From Candidatus Melainabacteria bacterium (GTDB taxonomy: Bacteria > Cyanobacteriota > Vampirovibrionia > LMEP-6097), in the NCBI GenBank assembly GCA_005110385.1, contig DUDT01000014.1, forward strand, positions 1 to 64,000: 64,000 nt of DNA. The letters are read 5' to 3'. The notes beneath the pieces were generated by a model. It was not told where the DNA came from, ran no database searches, and was given only the letters and a program-made list of their open reading frames with translations. Below, one piece after another: positions 16,285 to 24,403 of the stretch (its first letter is position 1; each line of letters starts with the position of its first letter). The position numbers and the translations under genes were made by a program.

Positions 16285-17556
16285 TTAAATAAGCAGACCT
16301 GGGTTTAAACGCCCCTCTGGATCAAATTTCTCCTTAATTTTCCTTAATAACTGAAGTTCATCCTGTGACACAGATAAATTCAAAGCCCTTTCTATGAGAC
16401 GATTATCAAGCGTTAATGGTCTAATACGAATCACTGGCTGATATTTACTATTCAGATCTTTAAAAACAACAGCATTTCGGATAATTTCAAAATCCTGAGG
16501 TTTTACGAAAACCCTTACTGTAGCATTTATTAAATCTATCTCTAGCTTTAGTACTCCATGCGGAAAACCCCCTAGAAGAGACTGCTGCACAACTTCATTT
16601 TCTGCGTTATGCTCGTCATTAAAATGCTCAACTTCAGCACCAGCCTCGTTCTCAGCATAACCAGTTAAAACACTTTCTTTAACTAAACTTTTCAAAAACG
16701 ATGAAAGCTCTATCACAAAGGCTTTCAAATTACTATGCTTCAAAGAGAAATCTACCTTAAACTGATTTTCACTCGGATAATACTTCTTAAATGGCATAAT
16801 CAAAACATTTAAATCAAGACCAGTCTTCTTTAAAATACGCTGTTTACGCAGCTCTAAGAGATCTGGAGTACCATAAAACTCAGCTCCTAAAGTAAAAGGC
16901 AATGTACCCTCATAAGCGAAATCTTTACTAATAAATAATCTAGACTCTACCTGATTTACATCGAAGTCAAACAAAGATCTCCACTTCTGAAAATCCATAG
17001 TATCTAAAGATTCCATATCTTCGCTTAAGATCAGCTTCAACATCGGCGTTTTCTCTAAACGTATATAAGCAGAACGAATGAAAGCAAGTGAATTAAAGGA
17101 TCCCAAGTAAAGCTTTCTTAAATCATAGCCTGCTACATTTTTAATTACCTGTCCGCCCGCCTTACTAGTAGAACCGTCTAAATGTAAAAGCTCAAGCCCA
17201 AGCACCGACCTCTTCTCTAAAGGAGAAAACATTTCACCTAATACTCTTGAAAGCTTATACTTAGCTGGAGCAGTAATCATGGTCATCTTAGAATAAGCTT
17301 GCAGCTTAAGATCTAGCTCAGCTATCGTCAAATCGGCAGATACCTTAGCCACGAAATCATCATTATATATATCAAGCCCCTTGTCAACCTCTCCTAAAAT
17401 ACGCTTCAATTCCTCTTTCGAGCCATGAGATACAGAGGAGCCAAGGCTTTCAGAGCTAAACTCATTACCAAGTTCAATATAGTCAAACTCTGTATAGATA
17501 GGAGGTTTAGACATAAGTCCAGCATCAAATGCTTCATTAGTTAAATTAGAGTCCAT
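16285..17556 (-). CDS. glcE: Glycolate dehydrogenase FAD-binding subunit GlcE
   Basis: FAD-linked subunit of the glycolate dehydrogenase complex. It has the half-FAD domain block DLTIAELDLKLQAY, then HLDGSTSKAGGQVIKNVAGYDLRK, which matches 'GG.VVKNV.GYDL.KL' of GlcE, and ends with the family's FDPEGRLNPGL. I start it at ATG 17556 because GGGAGGT lies 9 nt upstream; the ATG overlaps the end of glcD by 11 bp, so translation is coupled. A frame extension up to 17637 exists but would overlap glcD by 92 bp. An acidic loop around residues 295-320 (DEHNAENEVVQQS) looks like one or two worn palindromic elements. Confidence 0.88.
   Translation of the reverse strand: MDSNLTNEAFDAGLMSKPPIYTEFDYIELGNEFSSESLGSSVSHGSKEELKRILGEVDKGLDIYNDDFVAKVSADLTIAELDLKLQAYSKMTMITAPAKYKLSRVLGEMFSPLEKRSVLGLELLHLDGSTSKAGGQVIKNVAGYDLRKLYLGSFNSLAFIRSAYIRLEKTPMLKLILSEDMESLDTMDFQKWRSLFDFDVNQVESRLFISKDFAYEGTLPFTLGAEFYGTPDLLELRKQRILKKTGLDLNVLIMPFKKYYPSENQFKVDFSLKHSNLKAFVIELSSFLKSLVKESVLTGYAENEAGAEVEHFNDEHNAENEVVQQSLLGGFPHGVLKLEIDLINATVRVFVKPQDFEIIRNAVVFKDLNSKYQPVIRIRPLTLDNRLIERALNLSVSQDELQLLRKIKEKFDPEGRLNPGLLI
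16578..16620 (-). repeat. Degenerate palindromic element in glcE
   Basis: The encoded peptide DEHNAENEVVQQSL aligns with DENAEIEDCEQSL in the same frame, with one extra codon and several substitutions. The preceding AENEAGAEVEH may be a further, older copy. Confidence 0.5.
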
Positions 17557-19054
17557 GAGCTGGAACCTCCCTGTGACATTCTTTACAGACTTTAATTGGG
17601 AAAATTTTATCAGGATTAGAAATATATTCTGGATCAAAGATAGCTCTCACATCTAACATTTTTTGCATATCATTAGGGCTAAATAGATAATCCATATATT
17701 CCTGCTTTTCCACACCAATACCATGTTCTCCAGACAGGGTACCACCAAGATCTACACAGAGACGCATAATTTCATGACTCGCCTCGAATATCCTCTCTAT
17801 TACAGTAATATCTTTTTCTGGATCATAGAGAAAATTAGGATGTAAATTACCATCGCCAGCATGAACTAAGTTAGCTAACATTAAATTATATTTTTCTGCA
17901 ATCCGCTCCACACCTTGAAGAGCAGCAGGGATTTTAGATCTTGGTACCACTGCATCATAGAGATACCAGAATGGTGCTATCCTACCAAATGCAGACGCTG
18001 AACCCTTTCTGACTTTCCACAATTTCAATCTTTCAGCCACATCCTGAGTGGTTTTATAGCTAAGTGGATTAAAATCTGAGACTAGAGCCTCTATCCTATA
18101 CGACTCTTTAAGTATCTCTTCGTTAATACCGTCTAACTCAATCAGCAGAACAGCTTTCACTTCATCAGAAAAACCAAGATTATAAGCAGCATTAACCGCT
18201 CGCACCGCATGATTATCAATAATCTCTAGAGCAGCAGGCTTAAAACCTTGGCGTATAAGCTCACTTACCACTTCTGCACAAGTAAGAGTAGCGGAGAAAG
18301 ATACCTGAATCGTTATAAAAGCCTCTTGATTAGGGGTAAGTTTCAGTAAAGCTTTAGTTACTATCCCAAAAGTTCCTTCAGTACCAATAAATAAGCCAGT
18401 AACATCTAAATCGGATAATGTCTTTTTAAATTTCAAATTTAAATTTGCATGTTTATGAGCAGTACCATTTTCAGTACATTCAGGAACTAAAGAGCCTACA
18501 TACTGAATTTCACCATTAGGTGAAACTATCTCCAGACCAAGCACATGATCAGCAGTAACACCATATTTATAGCAGTGAATACCGCCAGCATTTTCTGCGA
18601 TATTTCCACCTATAGTACAAGCGAGTTGGCTAGAAGGATCTGGGGCGAAGTGCAAACCAGTACCCAGTAAAGCCTTATTTAAAGTAGCATTTACATAACC
18701 AGATTCAACTAAAGCCACACGATTTTCGCAGTCAACAAAAATCAATTTACTTAACATCGCAAGTGAAATCAGAACAGAGTTTTCAGCAGCTATAGCTCCA
18801 CCAGACAGACCAGTTCCCGCTCCTCTAGCAACGAAGCTGAGTTTCTCTTGCGGATTTTTAAGTTTTTTATTATAAGAAATAATCTCTAAAATTATTTTAG
18901 AAACTTCTTCGGTATCATACGGAATTAAAACCAGTCTTGGCTTATTTTTAAACAATGCAGTAGCATCAGTATCATAAAGACGTAAATCCTCAGGCTTATT
19001 TAAAACCTGTTGAGGTTTAAGAATTTTTTTTAAACTATTTAGAAGTTTTTTCAC
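17546..19054 (-). CDS. glcD: Glycolate dehydrogenase FAD-linked subunit GlcD
   Basis: The catalytic subunit, oxidising glycolate to glyoxylate (related D-lactate/2-hydroxyacid dehydrogenases are possible). The 502-residue protein has the FAD-PCMH domain with VARGAGTGLSGGAIAAEN, DPSSQLACTIGGNIAENAGG and GTEGTFGIVT, followed by the FAD-oxidase C domain with HAGDGNLHPNFLYDP and SGEHGIGVEKQEYM. It ends with the family's FDPEYISNPDKIFP. The start is a GTG. It is the first gene of a glcD-glcE-glcF unit with overlaps of 11 bp and spacing of 2 bp. With gcvT, gcvH and lpdA next door it suggests a photorespiration-like glycolate-to-glycine salvage route. Confidence 0.93.
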   Translation of the reverse strand: MKKLLNSLKKILKPQQVLNKPEDLRLYDTDATALFKNKPRLVLIPYDTEEVSKIILEIISYNKKLKNPQEKLSFVARGAGTGLSGGAIAAENSVLISLAMLSKLIFVDCENRVALVESGYVNATLNKALLGTGLHFAPDPSSQLACTIGGNIAENAGGIHCYKYGVTADHVLGLEIVSPNGEIQYVGSLVPECTENGTAHKHANLNLKFKKTLSDLDVTGLFIGTEGTFGIVTKALLKLTPNQEAFITIQVSFSATLTCAEVVSELIRQGFKPAALEIIDNHAVRAVNAAYNLGFSDEVKAVLLIELDGINEEILKESYRIEALVSDFNPLSYKTTQDVAERLKLWKVRKGSASAFGRIAPFWYLYDAVVPRSKIPAALQGVERIAEKYNLMLANLVHAGDGNLHPNFLYDPEKDITVIERIFEASHEIMRLCVDLGGTLSGEHGIGVEKQEYMDYLFSPNDMQKMLDVRAIFDPEYISNPDKIFPIKVCKECHREVPAHGL

Positions 19055-19185
19055 AGATAATCATCTAACAATCCTTATAATTCTAGCTCTTTTATTTAAA
19101 CTTGAAAAACCTCCTTATTATTTAAGCACAATCATCTACAAACACCAATAGTGAAAATAAGAAAATATTAATTCCATGCATTAGA

Positions 19186-19212
19186 CAAATCAGCAATTGA
19201 ATTGCCGATTTG
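19186..19212. repeat. Imperfect palindrome upstream of an ATPase gene
   Basis: CAAATC-A-GCAATTGAATTGC-C-GATTTG is a 12-bp stem with one mismatch. It lies about 37 bp before the ATG at 19249 and 14 bp upstream of a TAAGAT hexamer (19226-19231), so it could be an operator for the gene or a terminator in the 194-bp gap. Confidence 0.4.
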
Positions 19213-19248
19213 CCCAATTTGCGGGTAAGATTATTTTACATATATTTT

Positions 19249-20436
19249 ATGAACACAAAACATGACTATCTTCACAGAGACATAACCAAACATGTAAATG
19301 AATTAAGAAACATGTATCCTGTACTAACCATAACAGGACCTAGGCAGTCGGGGAAAACCACCATAGTCAAAAACCTCTTCCCTAATAAAAAATACCTAAA
19401 TTTAGAAGATTTAGAATTATTCGAATATGCTCTAAAAGATCCTAAAGGCTTTATTCAAGATATTTCAGAAGGTGCAATCATTGATGAAATCCAGAAAGCT
19501 CCTCAGCTACTATCTTACATTCAATTAGAAGTAGATAAAGCTGACAAGAAATCTCATTTTATACTTACTGGCAGCCAAAACTTTCTATTACTTAACACGG
19601 TAACCCAATCTTTAGCTGGAAGAACTGCACTACTATCTCTTTTACCATTCTCCATTAATGAACTTCGCAGGAACAATCAAGACTATAGCAGTGAAGAATA
19701 TATTTTCAATGGTTTTTACCCACGTGTTTACAGAAATAAAATTAATCCAAATTACTATTATAGAGACTATATTAAAACTTATTTAGAGAGAGATCTTAGA
19801 ACTTTAAAAGCTGTTCATGATTTAAGCCTATTTCATAAATTTTTAAAACTTTGTGCTGGCAGAGTAGGTCAATTACTAAATTATCAAAGCCTTAGTGAAG
19901 ATTTAGGCATAGCAAGCGGTACTGTACGAGAATGGGTAAGCTTACTTGAAACTAGCTACATTATTTTCTTGCTTGAACCATTTAGTGCAAATATCAACAA
20001 AAGATTAATTAAAAGCCCTAAAATATATTTCTACGACACAGGTCTAGTTCGTTATCTTCTTGATATCACGGATATAAAGCAGCTTAAAACACATCACTTG
20101 AAAGGAGCTCTATTTGAGAATCTCATCATCTTAGAATTCATGAAGAGCTTTTACAACAGTGGCTTAGACCCTAACCTTTATTTTTATCGAGATAAAGCTA
20201 AAGAATTAGATTTAATTATAAAAAAAGCTGAAAACAGCCTTGCGATTGAAATTAAATCTGCGAAAACTTTCCATGATTCATTTCTAGAAAATTTAAATTA
20301 CTATGAAAAGCTCTTTCCAGAGAGCACCGAAAGCCTAGGGGTAATCTACGATGGCGACTTAAATCAAAAACGTAAAAATATTGAAGTGATTAGCTTTAAT
20401 AGCTTAAATAAATTTATTAAGAAGGCTATAATTTAG
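19249..20436 (+). CDS. AAA family ATPase with DUF4143 domain
   Basis: A 395-residue protein of the AAA_14/DUF4143 group: Walker A GPRQSGKTT, Walker B region AIIDEIQKAPQLL, sensor-like LTGSQNFLLL and SLAGRTALLSLLPFS. A winged-helix segment follows around residues 210-245, and the C-terminal DUF4143 domain has FYDTGLVRYLL, LFENLIILEF and ELDLIIKK...AIEIKSAK, which resembles a PD-(D/E)xK nuclease core. The biological role of the group is not established; members often lie in genomic islands in several copies. I start at ATG 19249 rather than the TTG 39 bp upstream. It is one of four paralogues in the window. Confidence 0.9.
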   Translation: MNTKHDYLHRDITKHVNELRNMYPVLTITGPRQSGKTTIVKNLFPNKKYLNLEDLELFEYALKDPKGFIQDISEGAIIDEIQKAPQLLSYIQLEVDKADKKSHFILTGSQNFLLLNTVTQSLAGRTALLSLLPFSINELRRNNQDYSSEEYIFNGFYPRVYRNKINPNYYYRDYIKTYLERDLRTLKAVHDLSLFHKFLKLCAGRVGQLLNYQSLSEDLGIASGTVREWVSLLETSYIIFLLEPFSANINKRLIKSPKIYFYDTGLVRYLLDITDIKQLKTHHLKGALFENLIILEFMKSFYNSGLDPNLYFYRDKAKELDLIIKKAENSLAIEIKSAKTFHDSFLENLNYYEKLFPESTESLGVIYDGDLNQKRKNIEVISFNSLNKFIKKAII

Positions 20437-20484
20437 CACAGGAAAACCTCTCAATTAGCATTAAATGGCTAATTCTATTAAAAA

Positions 20485-21684
20485 ATGAATAGTAATTATA
20501 GATTAAATCCATGGCTTTCAAGCGCAAACAGTTACGCAGCTGGAGTGACTTTTGAAGAATTAATGACGAAATATGGCTTTAAGCGAGAAGAAATACTTCG
20601 CCTTGCTGGTAATGAAAGTACTATAGGTGCTAGCCCTAAAGCCTTAGAGGCTGCTCAAGACGCCTTACTTAGCTCAAATTACTATGATGAGCCTAACTGT
20701 GAAGAGTTAATGGATGCCCTCGTTGATGATTTTAAAGATTCTACGCCACATGTAAATAAACTCGGCTTTGTTATCGGAAATGGCATGGATAAAGTAATTG
20801 AGCATATTCTCTGTCTTTCAATCCAAGCTGGGGACACTGTAGTTAACTTCAGTCCGACCTTTGATTTTTATAGTTTCTGCACTTTAAAGATGGGCGGAAT
20901 AGTTTTAGACCTCGGCAGGGATAAGAAAACTTTCGAGCCATTGATTAGCAATCTTGTAGCAGATATCGATAAACACGAATCGGAAACGAACTCTAAAGTT
21001 AAGGTTATTTTCCTCTGCACGCCCAATAACCCCACTGGAAACATTCTCAGCCTTAGCGAGATAGAAAATGTAGCAGAAATCTGTGAAGAAAAAAATATCA
21101 TACTTTTTATAGACCATGCTTATATAGAGTTCACTCACAGAGAGACTTTCGAAGCGACGAAAATCATCCACAAATACCCTCACATAGTTATCGGCTACAC
21201 TTTCTCTAAAGCCTATGCCTTAGCTGGTTACAGAGTAGGCTATGCCCTAATGCATCAAGAATTGAAAAACATATACCTAAAGTATAATACGCCATTTCTC
21301 TGTGCTAAACCAAGCTTAAAAGCAGCTAAAGCTGCGATACGCGATAGCGAACATTTTAAAAAAATCATTGATAACAATAACAATGAACGCCCTAAAGTAG
21401 AGCAAGCTCTTTCAGAGCTTGGCTTTAAGGTTTACAGGAGTTATACTAATTTCATTTTATTTGAGATTCCAGAGAATTCAGATGAGCAGAAGAAATTAGC
21501 TATCTATGAGCATCTAGATAAAGACGTCAGAGAAAAAGATATAACTGGAGCAGTTATGGAATACCTTTTCTCTAAGGGCATTATACTCAGAAGATCTAAA
21601 GCCACCTCTAATTATGCGATTCGCATGACAATAGGAACTGAAGCTGAGAATCAGAGAGTAATTAAAGCATTAGCAGCAATTTAA
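20485..21684 (+). CDS. hisC: Histidinol-phosphate aminotransferase
   Basis: PLP enzyme of histidine biosynthesis that transaminates imidazole-acetol phosphate. The 399-residue protein shows LAGNESTIGASPKAL near the N-terminus, CTPNNPTGN, the DHAYIEF aspartate/tyrosine region, the PLP lysine (Lys242) in YTFSKAYALAGYRVGY, and the C-terminal GIILRRS...IRMTIGT with the phosphate-binding arginine. It is a little longer than most HisC proteins. It stands between two DUF4143 ATPase genes rather than in a his cluster, so a paralogous role in aromatic amino acid transamination is possible. Confidence 0.85.
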   Translation: MNSNYRLNPWLSSANSYAAGVTFEELMTKYGFKREEILRLAGNESTIGASPKALEAAQDALLSSNYYDEPNCEELMDALVDDFKDSTPHVNKLGFVIGNGMDKVIEHILCLSIQAGDTVVNFSPTFDFYSFCTLKMGGIVLDLGRDKKTFEPLISNLVADIDKHESETNSKVKVIFLCTPNNPTGNILSLSEIENVAEICEEKNIILFIDHAYIEFTHRETFEATKIIHKYPHIVIGYTFSKAYALAGYRVGYALMHQELKNIYLKYNTPFLCAKPSLKAAKAAIRDSEHFKKIIDNNNNERPKVEQALSELGFKVYRSYTNFILFEIPENSDEQKKLAIYEHLDKDVREKDITGAVMEYLFSKGIILRRSKATSNYAIRMTIGTEAENQRVIKALAAI

Positions 21685-21687
21685 AAA

Positions 21688-21760
21688 TCTAGAATTCCAT
21701 ACCATCACCGTGGAATTCTAGAAAATCTAGAATTCCATATCATTATCGGGGAATTCTAGA
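21688..21760. repeat. Two tandem copies of a 35-bp hairpin palindrome
   Basis: TCTAGAATTCC and GGAATTCTAGA form an 11-bp perfect stem around a 13-nt loop at 21688-21722. A second copy at 21726-21760 has the same stem and a slightly different loop; the period is 38 bp. The hairpins begin 3 bp after hisC and end just before the promoter of the next gene. They may serve as a double terminator or mobile palindrome; no T-run follows. Confidence 0.8.
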
Positions 21761-21767
21761 AAATGGG

Positions 21768-21781
21768 TATAATCTAATATA
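21768..21781 (+). promoter_or_regulatory. Leaderless-type -10 element
   Basis: A perfect TATAAT (21768-21773, in GGGTATAAT) ends 8 nt before the ATG at 21782. No Shine-Dalgarno sequence is present in the gap. Confidence 0.55.
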
Positions 21782-23053
21782 ATGTCTCAATTCGAGAGAA
21801 AAGCTTATGCTGAAATTATGGCTCATCATAAGAGCCCGAAGCTTAGCGTAATTTTCGGCCCTAGACAAGTCGGTAAAACACATATACTTAAAAAATTACA
21901 TAGAGAGCTGAGTAAAAACAGTAGCAGCAGTTATTTTAATTTAGAGTTCCCAGAACACAGTAAATTATTCAGTGGCAGTGATGAAGAGATTTTTAATTTT
22001 CTAAAATCCTCTGGTGACTATGTTTTCATAGATGAATTTCAGTATATTGAAAATATTTCACGCATATTTAAAGCGATCTACGACTTTAATGATCTGCACC
22101 CAAAGAAAAAAATTAAAATATACGCATCTGGCTCCTCTGCTCTAGAAATGCATAAGCATATCAAAGAGAGCATGGCTGGGCGTTATAAGAAATTTATGAT
22201 TAGACCTCTGACTTTAGATGAGCTGAAATCACAAGCAGGTAAAAAGAATAAAAAGACAAATGCAAGAGAAGAAAACAGTTCAAACCAAGATTTGATAAAA
22301 AATTATTTAAAATTTGGGGGGCTGCCAGGAGTCTATAATGAGAGTGAACATCCGCGGGATACTGATAAACAGAGCTACCTAAAGCTAATACTAGAAACCT
22401 ATATACAGAAAGATATTAAAGCCCTAATTAAAGAAGAAAATATCAGTGCCTTTAATCACCTAATCTATATACTAGCTGAGAAGCAGGGACAGCTAATATC
22501 TAAAGCTAATCTAGCTCGTGAAGTTAGGCTCAGTGAAAGCACTATAGAACATCATTTGGAAATACTAGAGCAGACTTTCGTTTTATATAAAGTAAATTCT
22601 TTTTCAGGGAACCTCAGTAATGAACTAAAAAAATCTAAGAAATATTACTTTTACGATGTGGGCGTGCGCAATGCGACTTTAAGTGATTTTAAAGTCAGTG
22701 ATAGAAACAAGCTCAAAGGCTCTGCTTGGAAGAGTTATACCTATAATCACCTCTTAAGCTTAGCTAATGAAGCGAATACAGAAATACTATTCTGGAGAAC
22801 CTCTGACCAAGTAGAGTTAGATTTCATCTGGCTTCAAAATAAAATACCTATCCCCATTGAAGTAAAATCTAAATTAAAGAATCCAGAAATTTTCCCAGGC
22901 TTTAAAACATTCTTTAAAGCCTATGGTGAAGCAACTTTCGGAATAGTCTTTAATGAATCATTAAATGAGATTATTTCTTGGAATGGTAGAGAGATTCATT
23001 TTATTAGTTTTGATAGAATACTTGAGGTAGAGGAGCTTTTTAGTGATTTATAA
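21782..23053 (+). CDS. AAA family ATPase with DUF4143 domain (second copy)
   Basis: A 423-residue relative of the protein at 19249, with Walker A FGPRQVGKTH, Walker B YVFIDEFQYIENI, ASGSSALEMHKHI, AGRYKKFMIRPLTLDEL and a C-terminal DUF4143 block YYFYDVGVRNATL...QVELDFIW...PIEVKSK. The region between the P-loop domain and the winged helix contains a Lys/Asn-rich linker. It is closer in pattern to the protein at 49711 (both have 'FYDVGVRNA/FHDNGIRNA' and 'WRT.DQVELD/WRTYDQQEID') than to the one at 19249. The role is unknown. Confidence 0.88.
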   Translation: MSQFERKAYAEIMAHHKSPKLSVIFGPRQVGKTHILKKLHRELSKNSSSSYFNLEFPEHSKLFSGSDEEIFNFLKSSGDYVFIDEFQYIENISRIFKAIYDFNDLHPKKKIKIYASGSSALEMHKHIKESMAGRYKKFMIRPLTLDELKSQAGKKNKKTNAREENSSNQDLIKNYLKFGGLPGVYNESEHPRDTDKQSYLKLILETYIQKDIKALIKEENISAFNHLIYILAEKQGQLISKANLAREVRLSESTIEHHLEILEQTFVLYKVNSFSGNLSNELKKSKKYYFYDVGVRNATLSDFKVSDRNKLKGSAWKSYTYNHLLSLANEANTEILFWRTSDQVELDFIWLQNKIPIPIEVKSKLKNPEIFPGFKTFFKAYGEATFGIVFNESLNEIISWNGREIHFISFDRILEVEELFSDL

Positions 23054-23076
23054 AGGGAGCTTATTTTATGCTTTAA

Positions 23077-24306
23077 TTAAACCTGCTTAAAGACCACGTC
23101 AAAAACCTCTTGCCAAGGATAAACCCAGATATCCTCATCTAGCTTATAACGCTTCTCTGCAAGCGATGCACAGATCAGAGACGCTTTAGGCACTAGTGTT
23201 TTAAAGGATTTAAGACCTTTAAGTTCAGAGTTCTTCGGTGTATCAGAGGCTTTAACCTCCACCGCGAAAACCTTTCCAGTAGGTGCTTCTATTATCAAAT
23301 CTACTTCCGCATTATTTTCAGTTCGATAATAAGAAAATTTATAATCGGGATTTAAATAATTCGCAGTATAAATAAATTCTTTAATTACAAAATGCTCAAA
23401 AGCTTTCCCAAACTCTTTAGTCTTAGGAGTCAATTCCAGAGAAAGCTTCTGCTGAAGAGCTCTAGCAACCCCAGTATCAAAAAAATAAAATTTAGGATGC
23501 TTAGATAATTTCTTTCTTAAGCGTGAAGAATAAGGTCTGAGATAAAAGCCCAGTAAAGTATCTTCAAGGATTTGATAATATTCTTTAACGGTAGCACTGC
23601 TCACACCAATATCACTTGCGATATTCGAATAATTTAAAACATTAGTATTCTCATCAGCAGCTAATTTCAAGAACTCTGTAAAAGCATCCAAGTTTCTAAC
23701 TAAAGCCTCCATCTGTATTTCCTCTTTTATGTAGGTATTAACGTATGAACGCAAAGCAAGAATAGCATCTTGGGACTGCTCGCGAACTCCAACTTCTGCG
23801 TTTTCATCGCCTCCCATAGAAAGCAAATAAATAGCTGGCAAGCTACCAAATTCTAGAGAACGATACAAGGAAAATTTAGAAGAAGGCATAAGCTCTAAAT
23901 GGGTTAGACCGAATAGAGAAAAACTGAAAGCTCTGCCGCCCAACATATTCGCATTAGAACGTTTAAGTTTTCTTGCACTAGAACCACTCAAAATAAAAGC
24001 TGGTGGCTTCTTCATATTCTCTAATAGATAATGAATTTCATCTAAAATCTCTGGCAATTTCTGCACCTCATCAATAAAAACATGAGTATATTTAGAATCA
24101 CGATAAATAATTTCATCACGAAAGCGTCCTGGATTCATTTTCAAGCGCCTTAATTCCTCTGGAATTAACAAGTCATAGATTAGGCAAGAATCAAGACCAA
24201 AACTATTTTTAATTAAAGTAGTCTTACCTACCTGTCTTGGACCAAACAAAAAAAAACTATGCTTGAGTGGTAATTTCAAAATCCTATCAATGTTTTTTGA
24301 AGCCAT
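23077..24306 (-). CDS. AAA family ATPase with DUF4143 domain (third copy, element insertion)
   Basis: A 409-residue protein with FGPRQVGKTTLIKN, HVFIDEVQKLPEIL, LSGSSARKLKRS, MLGGRAFSFSLFGLTHLEL and the DUF4143 features FYFFDTGVARAL, FGKAFEHFVIKEF and NAEVDLIIEAPTGKVFAVEVKAS (putative D..ExK core). A short palindromic element adds DENAEVGVREQS near residue 170, between the AAA domain and the winged helix. It converges with the gene at 21782 (23 bp between stops). On the minus strand TGGTAAAAT ends 6 nt before its ATG, so a leaderless transcript is likely. Confidence 0.9.
   Translation of the reverse strand: MASKNIDRILKLPLKHSFFLFGPRQVGKTTLIKNSFGLDSCLIYDLLIPEELRRLKMNPGRFRDEIIYRDSKYTHVFIDEVQKLPEILDEIHYLLENMKKPPAFILSGSSARKLKRSNANMLGGRAFSFSLFGLTHLELMPSSKFSLYRSLEFGSLPAIYLLSMGGDENAEVGVREQSQDAILALRSYVNTYIKEEIQMEALVRNLDAFTEFLKLAADENTNVLNYSNIASDIGVSSATVKEYYQILEDTLLGFYLRPYSSRLRKKLSKHPKFYFFDTGVARALQQKLSLELTPKTKEFGKAFEHFVIKEFIYTANYLNPDYKFSYYRTENNAEVDLIIEAPTGKVFAVEVKASDTPKNSELKGLKSFKTLVPKASLICASLAEKRYKLDEDIWVYPWQEVFDVVFKQV
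23772..23815 (-). repeat. Short palindromic peptide element in a DUF4143 ATPase
   Basis: The coding strand reads GGGAGGCGATGAAAACGCAG and ends TTCGCGAGCAGTCCC. Both GGGA and the right terminal repeat are kept and the interior is deleted. Translated as GGDENAEVGVREQS. Confidence 0.75.
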
Positions 24307-24318
24307 ACTTTAATTTTA
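24307..24318 (-). promoter_or_regulatory. Leaderless-type -10 element
   Basis: On the minus strand TAAAAT (24313-24318, preceded by TGG) ends 6 nt before the ATG at 24306. Confidence 0.5.
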
Positions 24319-24361
24319 CCACGATTTTTTAAAGTCTTACTTAAATCTATCGTGCATCTGC

Positions 24362-24403
24362 GAATTTACAGCGTGAATTTACAGTGGGATATAATGTTAG
24401 TGA
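24362..24403 (+). promoter_or_regulatory. Promoter with a direct repeat upstream of the sugar dehydratase gene
   Basis: GAATTTACAG occurs twice 13 bp apart (24362-24371 and 24375-24384). It is followed by TATAAT (24390-24395), which ends 8 nt before the ATG at 24404. The repeats cover the -35 region and could be an operator or activator site. Confidence 0.45.

Noticed and set aside
21688-21760. CRISPR array
   Set aside because: Only two palindromic copies with a 3-bp gap between them; there are no spacers and no cas genes.
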